64,000 nt of DNA from an uncultured Prevotella sp. (GTDB lineage: Bacteria > Bacteroidota > Bacteroidia > Bacteroidales > Bacteroidaceae), in the NCBI GenBank assembly GCA_947170265.1, contig CAMVSV010000012.1, positions 1 through 64,000 on the forward strand, read 5' to 3'. The notes beneath the pieces are model-generated. The model did not search any database. It saw nothing but the letters and a program-made list of their open reading frames with translations, and was not told where the DNA came from. The position numbers were made by a program, and so were the translations under genes. Below are positions 24,904-33,552 of this stretch, piece after piece (the stretch's first letter is position 1; each line of letters starts with the position of its first letter).

Positions 24904-27204
24904 TCAGTAGCTATAGGTTTTAGGCGCACTCACCTGAACTGTCCCACTTTCACAGAACACGCTCCACGGATTGCGCGAGACATTGCAGAGTCGTGATGTC
25001 ATGGCCACCTTGTCGTTGACATATACCACTATGACGGATTGTTCGTGATATATGCGTAAATCGTAGATTCCATCGGAAACATCGGGCAAAGAAGCCTGAT
25101 TGATTTCTGCCACAGCACCGGTGCTTTTGTTGTCCTCGTTGAAATAGAGTTTCCTGTTTGCGAGGTTCAGACGGAAGCTGTACCTGATATCGTTGTCGCT
25201 ATTGTCACGAACGACAAAGCCGAACACACCGTTGGAAGCATCGGAAGCCTTGAAGGTAAGGTTTATCTTGTCAGCCCTCTTGAGTCTGCCGAATGTCAGG
25301 CAATCGCCTGCGCCTAAGTCGTATTTGCTGTTAGTGACGGTGGGGGTTCCCGACTGGGCTATCAGAGTTGATGCCGTCCTGGTTGAGAACTTCGCATCGA
25401 AGGCATGGGGCACCGTCAGTGCCAGCTTACCGTCGTCGTCACGATAGAGCTTATGGATTATCAATGAGCCAGCCCACATTTTGTCGCCGGTGCCTTCGGT
25501 GGTGGTACACCATCCAAACAGGTAGTGGTCATAGCCGTCGTATGCCGTCTTGGCTGCATAGAACGTGCGTCCTCCAGCATCGAGTATTCCTCCGTCTGTC
25601 CATTCACCACTCTCAAGGCTGTTTCTGTACTTGTAGTGTACCCTGCCGTCTCCTTGGTCGGAGTAGATGAGATAATAGCGGTCGCCAATGCTTATAATGT
25701 CAGGACATTCATAGAGTTTTTTTACATTTCCTCGCGACATGTCGACGAAAAACGGGTCTAAAGGTGTCCACCCTCCATGCTGCACGTTTGCATCATCGTT
25801 AGTATTGACGGCATCAATATCGGTTGCCGAGAAATGTGCTATGCAGGGATAGTTGATACCGTTGATGGTTTTCATTGCCGTAACCAACATGTGGTAGGTG
25901 CCGTCAACCTTTATTATCTGCGGGTCGCGAAACTCATGCTCATAATACCCTGCGAAAGCCTTCAGCACATAGCCTTCCTTAGTCCAGTTCACACCATCTA
26001 TTGACGTAGCGCGGAACAGTTCTTCCTGATTCAATCCGAGCGAAGAATAATTGTCTTGGTGTGCGGTATAGAAAGCATAGTATTTTTTCTTTTCATCATC
26101 ATAGAATATGCAGCCGGTGCCCAATGCCTGCTCTTGAGAATTTTCCGCACCACAGGCTATTGCCTCACCGTGGTAGGTGAACGCCGACAGATTGTCAGAC
26201 GTAATCATGTGAATGGGATGGTAACATGCTGGATTGGGACGGTAGTCCTGCAGGTAGGCAATCATGAATTTCCGTGTGTGTTCGTCATAGTAAGGCATGA
26301 CATCACCCACAAAGCCCACAGGAGGAGTAAAATATGTGGGCATGCCGCTATAGTCAGGTGTCTCCACAAAGTTCTGTGTGTTGAAAGCATCAGCCATCTC
26401 AGTGTTTGAGAAAAGCTCATTGGCATAGATGAGGATATTGGGATTGACTGCCGCCATGGTGTTGTGGGCTCCACTTACCGAGGCACCACGCATATCAACA
26501 GATGTGGCATGTGACGACAGCTTGGCTGCCAACACCTCAAAGTCGTCATAGACTGTAGCTTTCCATTCTTCGGCATTGGCATTCAGGCAGCTACCCGCAG
26601 CCCATGAACCAGTGAGTGTCACGTCACCAGAGAGTGAGCCGAAAGGAACGTCAGCCAATGGTGTGCCATTGACTTTCGGCACGTCTTCAATCACCACATT
26701 ATCTATATATACATCCTGAGTGCCGCTAACAGAGCTTGTCTGTGCGGTGATGGAAATCACACCTGGACAATCGAAGGAGCCGTTGCCTGAGAAATCGAAA
26801 ACGACCCTCTCCCATTCACCATTGCCACCATACCATGCAGCCACCTTTTCATAATAGGCTGCGCTACCGTTGGTGGGGTCGGAAACCTCTATCATCACAT
26901 TTTCATTCATGGGTTTCCTTATCATCAGCGAGAAACGCTTTCTGCCGTTCATCTGAGGCTTTGTCCAGTCACGGAATGGTATTTTCACCACCTTACTGCC
27001 ATCCGTCATTGAGAACTTCAGGCACTTGTCGGAAGGGTTCACACCGTCCTTTTTCGGGTTTGCCACCACAGTAGGACTGCCGTCGTCCCAGCATCCTCCG
27101 CGTGTGCCTGCATTATAACTCTCTCCATCCCAAAGGATAGATTCCTGCGCCATGACGGAACCCATCACGGCGCAGGAAATGATAACTGAAAACAATCTTC
27201 TCAT
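24904..27204 (-). CDS. secreted GH32 fructan hydrolase with N-terminal binding module
   Basis: A 766-residue secreted protein (signal peptide about 1-19). Residues 20-265 form a module with ILWDGESYNAG, GRKRFSLMIRK and DVYIDNVVIED that is nearly repeated in the protein at 27213 and more distantly in 29730. It probably binds carbohydrate. The GH32 propeller follows with nucleophile Asp301 in VGDVMPYYD, Asp427 in FRDPQII and acid/base Glu499 in YECPDI, so it should be active. A C-terminal beta domain (about 610-766) with VVYVNDKVAMTSR is of the kind joined to surface GH32 enzymes of Bacteroidetes. It is the last gene of a five-gene operon and lacks a sorting tail, unlike three of its partners. 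Confidence 0.87.
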   Translation of the reverse strand: MRRLFSVIISCAVMGSVMAQESILWDGESYNAGTRGGCWDDGSPTVVANPKKDGVNPSDKCLKFSMTDGSKVVKIPFRDWTKPQMNGRKRFSLMIRKPMNENVMIEVSDPTNGSAAYYEKVAAWYGGNGEWERVVFDFSGNGSFDCPGVISITAQTSSVSGTQDVYIDNVVIEDVPKVNGTPLADVPFGSLSGDVTLTGSWAAGSCLNANAEEWKATVYDDFEVLAAKLSSHATSVDMRGASVSGAHNTMAAVNPNILIYANELFSNTEMADAFNTQNFVETPDYSGMPTYFTPPVGFVGDVMPYYDEHTRKFMIAYLQDYRPNPACYHPIHMITSDNLSAFTYHGEAIACGAENSQEQALGTGCIFYDDEKKKYYAFYTAHQDNYSSLGLNQEELFRATSIDGVNWTKEGYVLKAFAGYYEHEFRDPQIIKVDGTYHMLVTAMKTINGINYPCIAHFSATDIDAVNTNDDANVQHGGWTPLDPFFVDMSRGNVKKLYECPDIISIGDRYYLIYSDQGDGRVHYKYRNSLESGEWTDGGILDAGGRTFYAAKTAYDGYDHYLFGWCTTTEGTGDKMWAGSLIIHKLYRDDDGKLALTVPHAFDAKFSTRTASTLIAQSGTPTVTNSKYDLGAGDCLTFGRLKRADKINLTFKASDASNGVFGFVVRDNSDNDIRYSFRLNLANRKLYFNEDNKSTGAVAEINQASLPDVSDGIYDLRIYHEQSVIVVYVNDKVAMTSRLCNVSRNPWSVFCESGTVQVSAPKTYSY

Positions 27205-27212
27205 ATTTTGTT

Positions 27213-28688
27213 TTATTTTACCAAAACTTTCTTTCCATTGACAACATATACACCTTTCTTGAGGGAAGAAAGACGTGAGAGCTTGCGTCCCTGAAGGTCG
27301 TAGGCCACATTGCTGTCGAGGTTGGAAGCAATGGAAACATTGTTTATTGCAGTCTGCTCGTCAATGACGATTGTCTTTGGAGCATCACCAGTGCTTACGA
27401 GGTAAGCGCGGAATGACTTCACATCAGCGCCAGTCTTTTCAAAGGTATTGTCGGCTGTCACTGACCAGTATTCCTCACCGTCGCTTTTACCGCCGTAGAA
27501 ACCTACAAATTCTTCGCCGAGAGTCTCAGGAGTAGCCACGATGCCTTTGTTGCTGAAGGTAAGAGCATCCTTGGCTGCGCTTACTCCTGTCACCAAGAAG
27601 GGAACATTGGCATCCACGCCGTCTCTCTTCTTGAACACTACATTCTCTTCATTCTGCTCTCTGAACTTTGCCATCTCTGCATTTTCGTCAATCTCGTCAG
27701 CATTGGTCCAGAACGGCAGGCAGAAAGCATTTGCACCTTCATTCACCTGGCAGAACACCGTAACGTTGGCAGCATTGAAATTCTCTGGTGCAGAGAAGGC
27801 ATAGTCCTCCTTGAGTTCCAACTGTTGTGTCTCTCCGTTAACGATGACATTGAAGTTGGCATTGTTGTCCCCGTTCTCAACAAACAACTCGTTGGCATAA
27901 ACCAGAGTATTTGGGTTGGCACCACGGGTGGAGTTGTAGGCATCGCAGAGTGTGGCTTCGCGCATGTCAACAGAGGTGACACCACTCGTGAGCTTCGACT
28001 CCAGAAGGGCATAGTCTTCAAATTCCACCTTTGCCCAGCTGTTGTCGGTATTCACGCACTCACCCTTCATCCATGTGCCTGTGAGCACGAGGTGTCCGCT
28101 GAGGTTGGAAGCTGAAGTCAATGGAGTACCGTTGACGTAGGGAAGGTCCTCAACCACGATGTTGTCAACATATACGTCTTCATTGGCAGCGACGTTGCCC
28201 GTTGACGCGGTGATGGCCAACACCCCCGGACACTCGGTGAGGCCCTCGTTGGTAGAATAGTCGAAGACCAGCTTCTGCCACGCTCCTGCACTGCCATACC
28301 ATGCTGCTGTGTGCTTCCACTGCTCGGGATCTCCGTTAGTGGGGTCAGAGAGCTCTATCTCCACATTCTCGTTGTTGGTTTTCTTGATCATCATTGACAC
28401 TCTGCGACGACCATTCAGGTTGAGCTGGTTGTCGCCGGTCATCCAGTCGCGGAACGGCATTGCAAGGTGCTTCTGTCCGAAGTCATTGCCTGTCATGGTG
28501 AACTTCAAGCATTTGTCAGAAGTGTTAATGCCAGATTTGTCGGGATTTTCCACCACTGTGGGTTTACCTCTGTCCCACCATCCGCCGTCGGAACCGACTT
28601 CACTGCTTTCACCGTCCCATAAAACTGTTGTCTGAGCCATTGCAGCGGTAGACACTGCAAACGTTGCGAGTAATAATAGCTTTTTCAT
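27213..28688 (-). CDS. secreted modular protein sharing the GH32 N-terminal module, with sorting tail
   Basis: A 491-residue protein without a visible catalytic domain. Signal peptide about 1-18. Residues 20-275 match the N-terminal module of the neighbouring GH32 at 24904 segment by segment (LWDGESSEVG, GRRRVSMMIKK, DVYVDNIVVED, TSVDMREA). Residues about 290-445 (FCLPFWTNADEI, NVPFLVTGV, KSFRAYLVS) match the protein at 28737. The tail has YDLQGRK and KKGVYVVNGKK. It looks like a fructan-binding surface protein built from the same parts as the enzyme. The gap to 24904 is 8 bp. Confidence 0.75.
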   Translation of the reverse strand: MKKLLLLATFAVSTAAMAQTTVLWDGESSEVGSDGGWWDRGKPTVVENPDKSGINTSDKCLKFTMTGNDFGQKHLAMPFRDWMTGDNQLNLNGRRRVSMMIKKTNNENVEIELSDPTNGDPEQWKHTAAWYGSAGAWQKLVFDYSTNEGLTECPGVLAITASTGNVAANEDVYVDNIVVEDLPYVNGTPLTSASNLSGHLVLTGTWMKGECVNTDNSWAKVEFEDYALLESKLTSGVTSVDMREATLCDAYNSTRGANPNTLVYANELFVENGDNNANFNVIVNGETQQLELKEDYAFSAPENFNAANVTVFCQVNEGANAFCLPFWTNADEIDENAEMAKFREQNEENVVFKKRDGVDANVPFLVTGVSAAKDALTFSNKGIVATPETLGEEFVGFYGGKSDGEEYWSVTADNTFEKTGADVKSFRAYLVSTGDAPKTIVIDEQTAINNVSIASNLDSNVAYDLQGRKLSRLSSLKKGVYVVNGKKVLVK

Positions 28689-28736
28689 AATAGTTGATTT
28701 TTAGAAATTAATAAAAAAATGTTTAACTCTCATATT

Positions 28737-29471
28737 CTATCTTACAATGAATTTCCTACCATTCATGACATACACTCCAGGCATGACGGGATTACCATTG
28801 ATGCGCATGCCGGAGAGTGTGTAGCAGCAGCCGTCATCGCGTCGGTCGTCTTTCAGGTTGTCAATAGCATTGGTTGCCTCCTCATCATTCAGAAGCAGTG
28901 CCTTGGCATTGGTTCCATTAGACATGAGGTAGGCAGCAAACGACTTGATGGTGGCTTTCTCTCCTCCAACCACGAACTTGCTGTCATCACCAATGCCCCA
29001 CTTCCCGTATGCGCTCACCGTTCCGTCGTAGTTTCCTACGAACTCGTCATTAGACGGAGTATCGGGAGTCCTGACAATGTCTTTGTCTGAGAACACTATG
29101 CAAGAAGCCGTTGTCACATTTGTCATAAGGAAAGGAGTGTTGGCAGGGATGGCATAATCGGTTCTGTCAAAAACGGCATTCTCTTCTGTCTGTTCCTTGA
29201 ATGTGTATATGGCTCCGTTGCTGCTGCCTATCTCGTCTGCCGTCACATGGAAAGGTAGGTAGAAGGTGTTGACACCCTGTCTGAGCAACCTGTATATGCT
29301 TACGTTGTCAGCATGGAAATCCTCCTTTGCAGAGAAAGGATAGTCGGAATAGAGTACCAAGCTGGCTGCCCTTGATTCAACCACCACGTTGTTGTTGGCA
29401 TCTATGGTCTGAGCCGTTGCCGTGAAGCAACCGAAAGCCAGCACCAGTAAGAAAATCATTTTCCTATTCAT
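28737..29471 (-). CDS. small secreted modular protein with sorting tail
   Basis: A 244-residue protein with signal peptide (about 1-20), then one module (about 25-205) with NTFYLPFHVTADEI, ANTPFLMTNV, DEFVGNYDG and KSFAAYLMS, and a tail with YTLSGMRI and PGVYVMNGRKF. The whole body corresponds to the C-terminal half of the protein at 27213, so one may have arisen from the other by partial duplication. No enzymatic motif is visible. It is the third module-bearing gene of the operon that starts at 31700 and ends with a GH32. Confidence 0.7.
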   Translation of the reverse strand: MNRKMIFLLVLAFGCFTATAQTIDANNNVVVESRAASLVLYSDYPFSAKEDFHADNVSIYRLLRQGVNTFYLPFHVTADEIGSSNGAIYTFKEQTEENAVFDRTDYAIPANTPFLMTNVTTASCIVFSDKDIVRTPDTPSNDEFVGNYDGTVSAYGKWGIGDDSKFVVGGEKATIKSFAAYLMSNGTNAKALLLNDEEATNAIDNLKDDRRDDGCCYTLSGMRINGNPVMPGVYVMNGRKFIVR

Positions 29472-29515
29472 ATCGGATATGGATTATTTAGAATTGGAGG
29501 TGTTTCCCTTTATGG

Positions 29516-29725
29516 TCATTCCTCCCAAAGGTTTATAACTTCAATATTAGGATAACCAGACTCCGAGTAAAGGTTGTCAAAAGAAAAATCCTTAGCCGAG
29601 AATTCCCCGTCAAACTCAGAGCCGTCGCCTTTCGGTATTTGTATATATGTATTGGCAAGCACATGGCTTTCTACATTGCAGCTCACCATCTCACATACGG
29701 GATATAAATATGTTTTCTTTTCCAT
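29516..29725 (-). CDS. small protein with LWEE tail in the fructan operon
   Basis: A 69-residue protein beginning MEKKTYLYPVCEM, which gives the KxYxxPxxE motif, and ending VINLWEE. It lies 4 bp after the gene at 29730 and 44 bp before the gene at 28737, within one operon. The same plan is seen at 12849 and 4027 in the other glycan locus. There is no signal peptide or known domain. It lacks a conserved leader-like GG site, and I cannot assign a function. Confidence 0.68.
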   Translation of the reverse strand: MEKKTYLYPVCEMVSCNVESHVLANTYIQIPKGDGSEFDGEFSAKDFSFDNLYSESGYPNIEVINLWEE

Positions 29726-29729
29726 TGGT

Positions 29730-31700
29730 TTATTTAATAAGTATCTTCCTGTTGTTGATTATATAGATGCCCTTTGGCAGGGAATGGATGTCGTGTGCCA
29801 TTGACGAACTCTTTACCTTCACGCCACAGAGAGAATAGATCTCCCCCACTCCTGTAGAAATTATCTCCGGACTTGAAACAGAGGTTGTCTCGTTGGCAGG
29901 AGTCTCGTCGTCAATGGGTGTTTCCTCTTTCATTTCAAGTATTGACAGCTCAGTAAACTTGGAAGGTTGCGAGGCATCACCAAGATCGAGGTAAGCTCTG
30001 AATGGTCGGAAGCTGGAATTAGCGCCACCTCTTTTGAGCGATTGTGTGCCGTCTATTGTGGCAATGCCCCATTTGCCGGCTCCACTTATCCTGCTGTAGG
30101 TTCCTACGAGATAGTATCCGGCATTGTCCTGCTGATCGACATGATAGTCTGAGTTGCCGTAGGCTGCTGAAGACTTGTAAGTGACCGTAGGATCGGCAAC
30201 AGAAATTTCTTTCTCGCCGGGAAACTCCTGATATACATCTGTAACATTGGTGACTCCTTCCTCAAATGTAGGCGTAAAATTCTCTGTTACGAATGGCACG
30301 TTGGCGGTTGTCTCTGCCGTTGGAACGAAATAAACGATATCTTCGTCGTTGTGATGATAGAAGGTGCCCACCCTACTTGAGCATATCTCACTTGCCGTAA
30401 GTGAGAAGGGATAGAGAATGGTGTTGAACCCTTGGACCATGGAACGATGCACCTTTACCCTTTCTTTGCTGGTAAAGGCTACGGGATTGACGAAAGAATA
30501 GGAGTCGGAAAGCTCCAGTTCCATTGCCTCCCATTTGCCATCCTTGTAGAAGGCTACATTGGTTTCATACCATCGTCCGCTTTCCTCCTCGGTGTCTTCG
30601 GCAAATACAAGCACGTTTGTATTTGGAATGAAGAGGTGGGGATAGCCATAGCCGCCTTCATCCACGCTCTTCTGCTCTTTATCTGTGGATGTTCCTAAAA
30701 TCGCACCTCTGTCAGGCTGACGCAGAGTTGACCCTTTTTGCACGACATAATACTTTATTTTATCGGGATTGACATGCCATGTCACGTCACGATACTCATT
30801 ATACTCATAGACCCAACGCTTCACCTTACCGCTTTCAGTATCTTTCTCTTGAATTTCGGGGTTCACTATATTATGTCCTTTGAGCCATGTGCCCGAGAGA
30901 TAGACCACGCCATTGGTATCGTCGGAAGGAAATGCCTGAACGGCTGTTGCGGGATCATATGCCTTGTTCCATCGCTGGCTCCATCCCTCGCTGAAGGAGT
31001 CTATCCATACTCCGTTGGCATAGGGCTCGTCTTCAACCTTTATATCATCAATATAGAACTCATCGCCTACGTTGTAACCAACTTCGGCATAGTCGTTGTT
31101 ATCAACCTGTGCCCTTGTCTTGGCATAGAAAACCAACACATTGGGATTGTCGCTGATGGCTACGGGGTGGGTGGCATTTGTCTCATTGTATGGTTCAAAG
31201 TTAAAATACATGCGTTTCCAGCCTCCTCCACCATCATACCACGCGCCAAGTTTAAGCTCGTAGTTGTCACCTGAGGCATTGTCATCGTTGACCAGTTCCA
31301 ACTCCGCATTGAAACGGTCAGACCCTGATGCCGGTTTATATAACAATGAGAGGCGACGGCGACCTTTGAGATCTACGCTGATGGGCATCTTAAAGATACA
31401 TTTTCCGTCAGCGCCTACCGTCAGTTTAAGACACTTGTCGTTGCTATTAATACCTGTTTTGTCGGGATTAGCTACTACCACAGGACTGCAATCGCCCCAT
31501 ACGCCTACTTGGCTATAGTTTTGACCTACATCATAATTGGCTGCTTGCCAAAGCATGGTCTCTCCCTTTTGGTTTCCTGCATAATCTACCGTAAACTCCG
31601 TTATCCTGTTACCTGATGCGGCTGGAGTAATTGAGGGCTGCTGAGCATTTGCTGCCAGAGCCATCATTGTCGTCAAATAAATAAATGATTTCTTATTCAT
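29730..31700 (-). CDS. large secreted modular protein, first gene of fructan-binding operon
   Basis: A 656-residue secreted protein (signal peptide about 1-19). About residues 45-240 carry a module related to the N-termini of 24904 and 27213 (NSNDKCLKL, GRRRLSLLYK, EFYIDDIKVED). A middle part (about 245-400) has no resemblance that I recognise. About 405-590 hold the NTILYPFSLTASEI and ANVPFVTENF module, and the tail ends with YSLCGVKV and PKGIYIINNRK. No catalytic residues are apparent. It heads the operon and is probably a surface or secreted glycan-binding protein. Confidence 0.72.
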   Translation of the reverse strand: MNKKSFIYLTTMMALAANAQQPSITPAASGNRITEFTVDYAGNQKGETMLWQAANYDVGQNYSQVGVWGDCSPVVVANPDKTGINSNDKCLKLTVGADGKCIFKMPISVDLKGRRRLSLLYKPASGSDRFNAELELVNDDNASGDNYELKLGAWYDGGGGWKRMYFNFEPYNETNATHPVAISDNPNVLVFYAKTRAQVDNNDYAEVGYNVGDEFYIDDIKVEDEPYANGVWIDSFSEGWSQRWNKAYDPATAVQAFPSDDTNGVVYLSGTWLKGHNIVNPEIQEKDTESGKVKRWVYEYNEYRDVTWHVNPDKIKYYVVQKGSTLRQPDRGAILGTSTDKEQKSVDEGGYGYPHLFIPNTNVLVFAEDTEEESGRWYETNVAFYKDGKWEAMELELSDSYSFVNPVAFTSKERVKVHRSMVQGFNTILYPFSLTASEICSSRVGTFYHHNDEDIVYFVPTAETTANVPFVTENFTPTFEEGVTNVTDVYQEFPGEKEISVADPTVTYKSSAAYGNSDYHVDQQDNAGYYLVGTYSRISGAGKWGIATIDGTQSLKRGGANSSFRPFRAYLDLGDASQPSKFTELSILEMKEETPIDDETPANETTSVSSPEIISTGVGEIYSLCGVKVKSSSMAHDIHSLPKGIYIINNRKILIK

Positions 31701-31748
31701 TCCTATTAATTATATGTTTTATAGTTCCATTGACATGTTTCACAGTTG

Positions 31749-31756
31749 CAAAATTA
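31749..31756 (-). promoter_or_regulatory. -7 box for modular fructan-binding operon
   Basis: The minus strand reads TAATTTTG, 49 bp upstream of the start at 31700. No well-placed TTG is seen. The region to its left in RNA terms is very AT-rich. Confidence 0.5.
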
Positions 31757-31900
31757 TGAACCGAAAAACTCAAAAATTATAAAAAATGATACCATAAACA
31801 TAAAAAAAAAGACATTGAAACAACAGTTGAGTATTTTGGTAATTATGTTGAATAGGCGCATTTCATGTGATGTAAAGACTATACATTTTGGAGTACGGTC

Positions 31901-31938
31901 AAAAAAAAGTGTGCTTGGCTTTGAGAAGCCAAGCACAC
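31901..31938 (-). terminator. terminator of the SusC-SusD-DUF4960-GH32 operon
   Basis: A perfect 13-bp stem (31909-31921 with 31926-31938) with a four-base loop, and eight A on its left that form a U-tract in minus-strand RNA. It lies 28 bp beyond the GH32 stop codon and separates this operon from the one starting at 31700. Confidence 0.93.
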
Positions 31939-31965
31939 CTTTTATATATATAGTATGTCAGTAAA

Positions 31966-33546
31966 CTACTGGCAGCTCACCTTTACGTCACTTATCGTGA
32001 CAGAGCCTCCGTAGTTGTTGATGCTCCAACAGTTTTTCTGAATGCCATAGATGCGCTGCGTATAAGCACATACGTCATTGATATACATCACAAGCACGGA
32101 ATTGTCGGTATAGATGTCAATATTGTACTTGTTGTCTGTCGGACGGTTGAAGTTATAACCGTCAATACCCTCAACAAAGCCTTTGCCAGCCGGACCTTCC
32201 TCCTCGAAGTTAACCTTTCGGGTGTTCTCGTTTTCAGGATTTACCACCAAGGTATAGTACTTCTCTGAGTCGGTGTCGCGAACGAAGGATATTCCGAACT
32301 TATCCCAGTTGTTTGACGTGGTGATGGTGAATGAGAGGTGGTTGCATGTGCCAAGACGGTTGTAGAGCACATAGGCATCGTCGCCCGTAAGGGTGTTGTC
32401 GCTGTATCCGTTGGATGCCATCACCGTCAGGTTCACGTCCTTGTTATACTTTCCTGCCATTGCCGGCACCTCGCCAAGTGTAAGCGTTCCGTCGGCGTGT
32501 TGGATAATCTTGTGGCAAACGAGAGCACCAGCCCACTCGGGCTCACCATCGGCTCCCACATTCACGTTCTTCTCAAAGAGAGTGGACCCCCTGCGATACG
32601 GACACCAGCCCCAGATATAACGGTCGGTACCGTTGCTGGCGGTCTTGCCGGCATAGAACGCACGGCTGTCGAGAACACCCTCATGACCATCTTTGGGCCA
32701 GTTGGCACCTGGGTCGTTGAAACAAGCTTTGAGTTCTTCAAAGGTAGGTGCCATCATGTACTTGACCTTGCGGCTCCATGATGTCTTGTAAGCCTCACTG
32801 TAAACGATATACCACCAGTCACCCATCTTGAAAATGTCGGGACATTCGCACATACGGTCCCAAATCATCGGGAAGGAACCCACATGCTCCCAGTTTTCCA
32901 AGTCAGAGGAGGTGAACTCGGCAAACTTCAGCTTGCTTGCAATGACCATGTGATAGAGACCGTCGTCGCCTACAAACACCTGAGGGTCGCGGAAGTCGGA
33001 ACCGTCATATCCGTAGTCCGGTCCGTTGAGCACCCACAGATTGTCTTTGGTCCAGTTCTTGAAATCCGGAGAGGTGGCACGCATCACAACCTCCGTGTTA
33101 GTGCAGTTGGGGTTATGACCGGTGTAATAGATGTAGTACAGTCCTTTTTCCTTACTGTAGACAGCACAGCCGGTGCCGAGGGCAGCATCCTGTTCAAGCG
33201 AGGATGTACCAGTGGGCAGCACCTCTCCCAAGGAGGTGTAGTTGGCTCCGTCCTTGGTAGACACTCCCCAGAAGGGGTGGTAGTTGTAAGGAGCATTGTT
33301 GTCATAGTCTTGCAGGTAGAGCACCTTGAATTCTTCCGTCTTGGAGTCGTAGAAAGGCATTGGGTCTCCGCAGCGTCCTATGGCAGGATTGTAGTAGGTT
33401 CCGAAGCCCTGTTCGTCGGTGGAAGCGAAGAACGTTGCTGTTCCAGTCCAGTCCTTTGTTTCGGTGCTGTCGTTGTCGCTGCTGCATGCCGTCAGCATGA
33501 AAGCTGACAGCATGAGTGTTATTATGGAATATCTTAAAGTTTTCAT
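31966..33546 (-). CDS. GH32 lipoprotein, probable surface endo-fructanase
   Basis: A 526-residue lipoprotein (lipobox LTAC, Cys21, followed by acidic residues typical of surface export). The GH32 catalytic acids are present: Asp61 in RCGDPMPFYD, Asp187 in FRDPQVF and Glu234 in CECPDIF. A C-terminal beta domain with LVMYINDVCAYTQR completes it. The order SusC, SusD, DUF4960, GH32 equals that of the B. thetaiotaomicron levan locus, in which the lipoprotein GH32 is an endo-levanase at the surface. That makes endo-action on levan the best guess. Inulin remains possible. Confidence 0.88.
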   Translation of the reverse strand: MKTLRYSIITLMLSAFMLTACSSDNDSTETKDWTGTATFFASTDEQGFGTYYNPAIGRCGDPMPFYDSKTEEFKVLYLQDYDNNAPYNYHPFWGVSTKDGANYTSLGEVLPTGTSSLEQDAALGTGCAVYSKEKGLYYIYYTGHNPNCTNTEVVMRATSPDFKNWTKDNLWVLNGPDYGYDGSDFRDPQVFVGDDGLYHMVIASKLKFAEFTSSDLENWEHVGSFPMIWDRMCECPDIFKMGDWWYIVYSEAYKTSWSRKVKYMMAPTFEELKACFNDPGANWPKDGHEGVLDSRAFYAGKTASNGTDRYIWGWCPYRRGSTLFEKNVNVGADGEPEWAGALVCHKIIQHADGTLTLGEVPAMAGKYNKDVNLTVMASNGYSDNTLTGDDAYVLYNRLGTCNHLSFTITTSNNWDKFGISFVRDTDSEKYYTLVVNPENENTRKVNFEEEGPAGKGFVEGIDGYNFNRPTDNKYNIDIYTDNSVLVMYINDVCAYTQRIYGIQKNCWSINNYGGSVTISDVKVSCQ

Positions 33547-33552
33547 AGCTCG

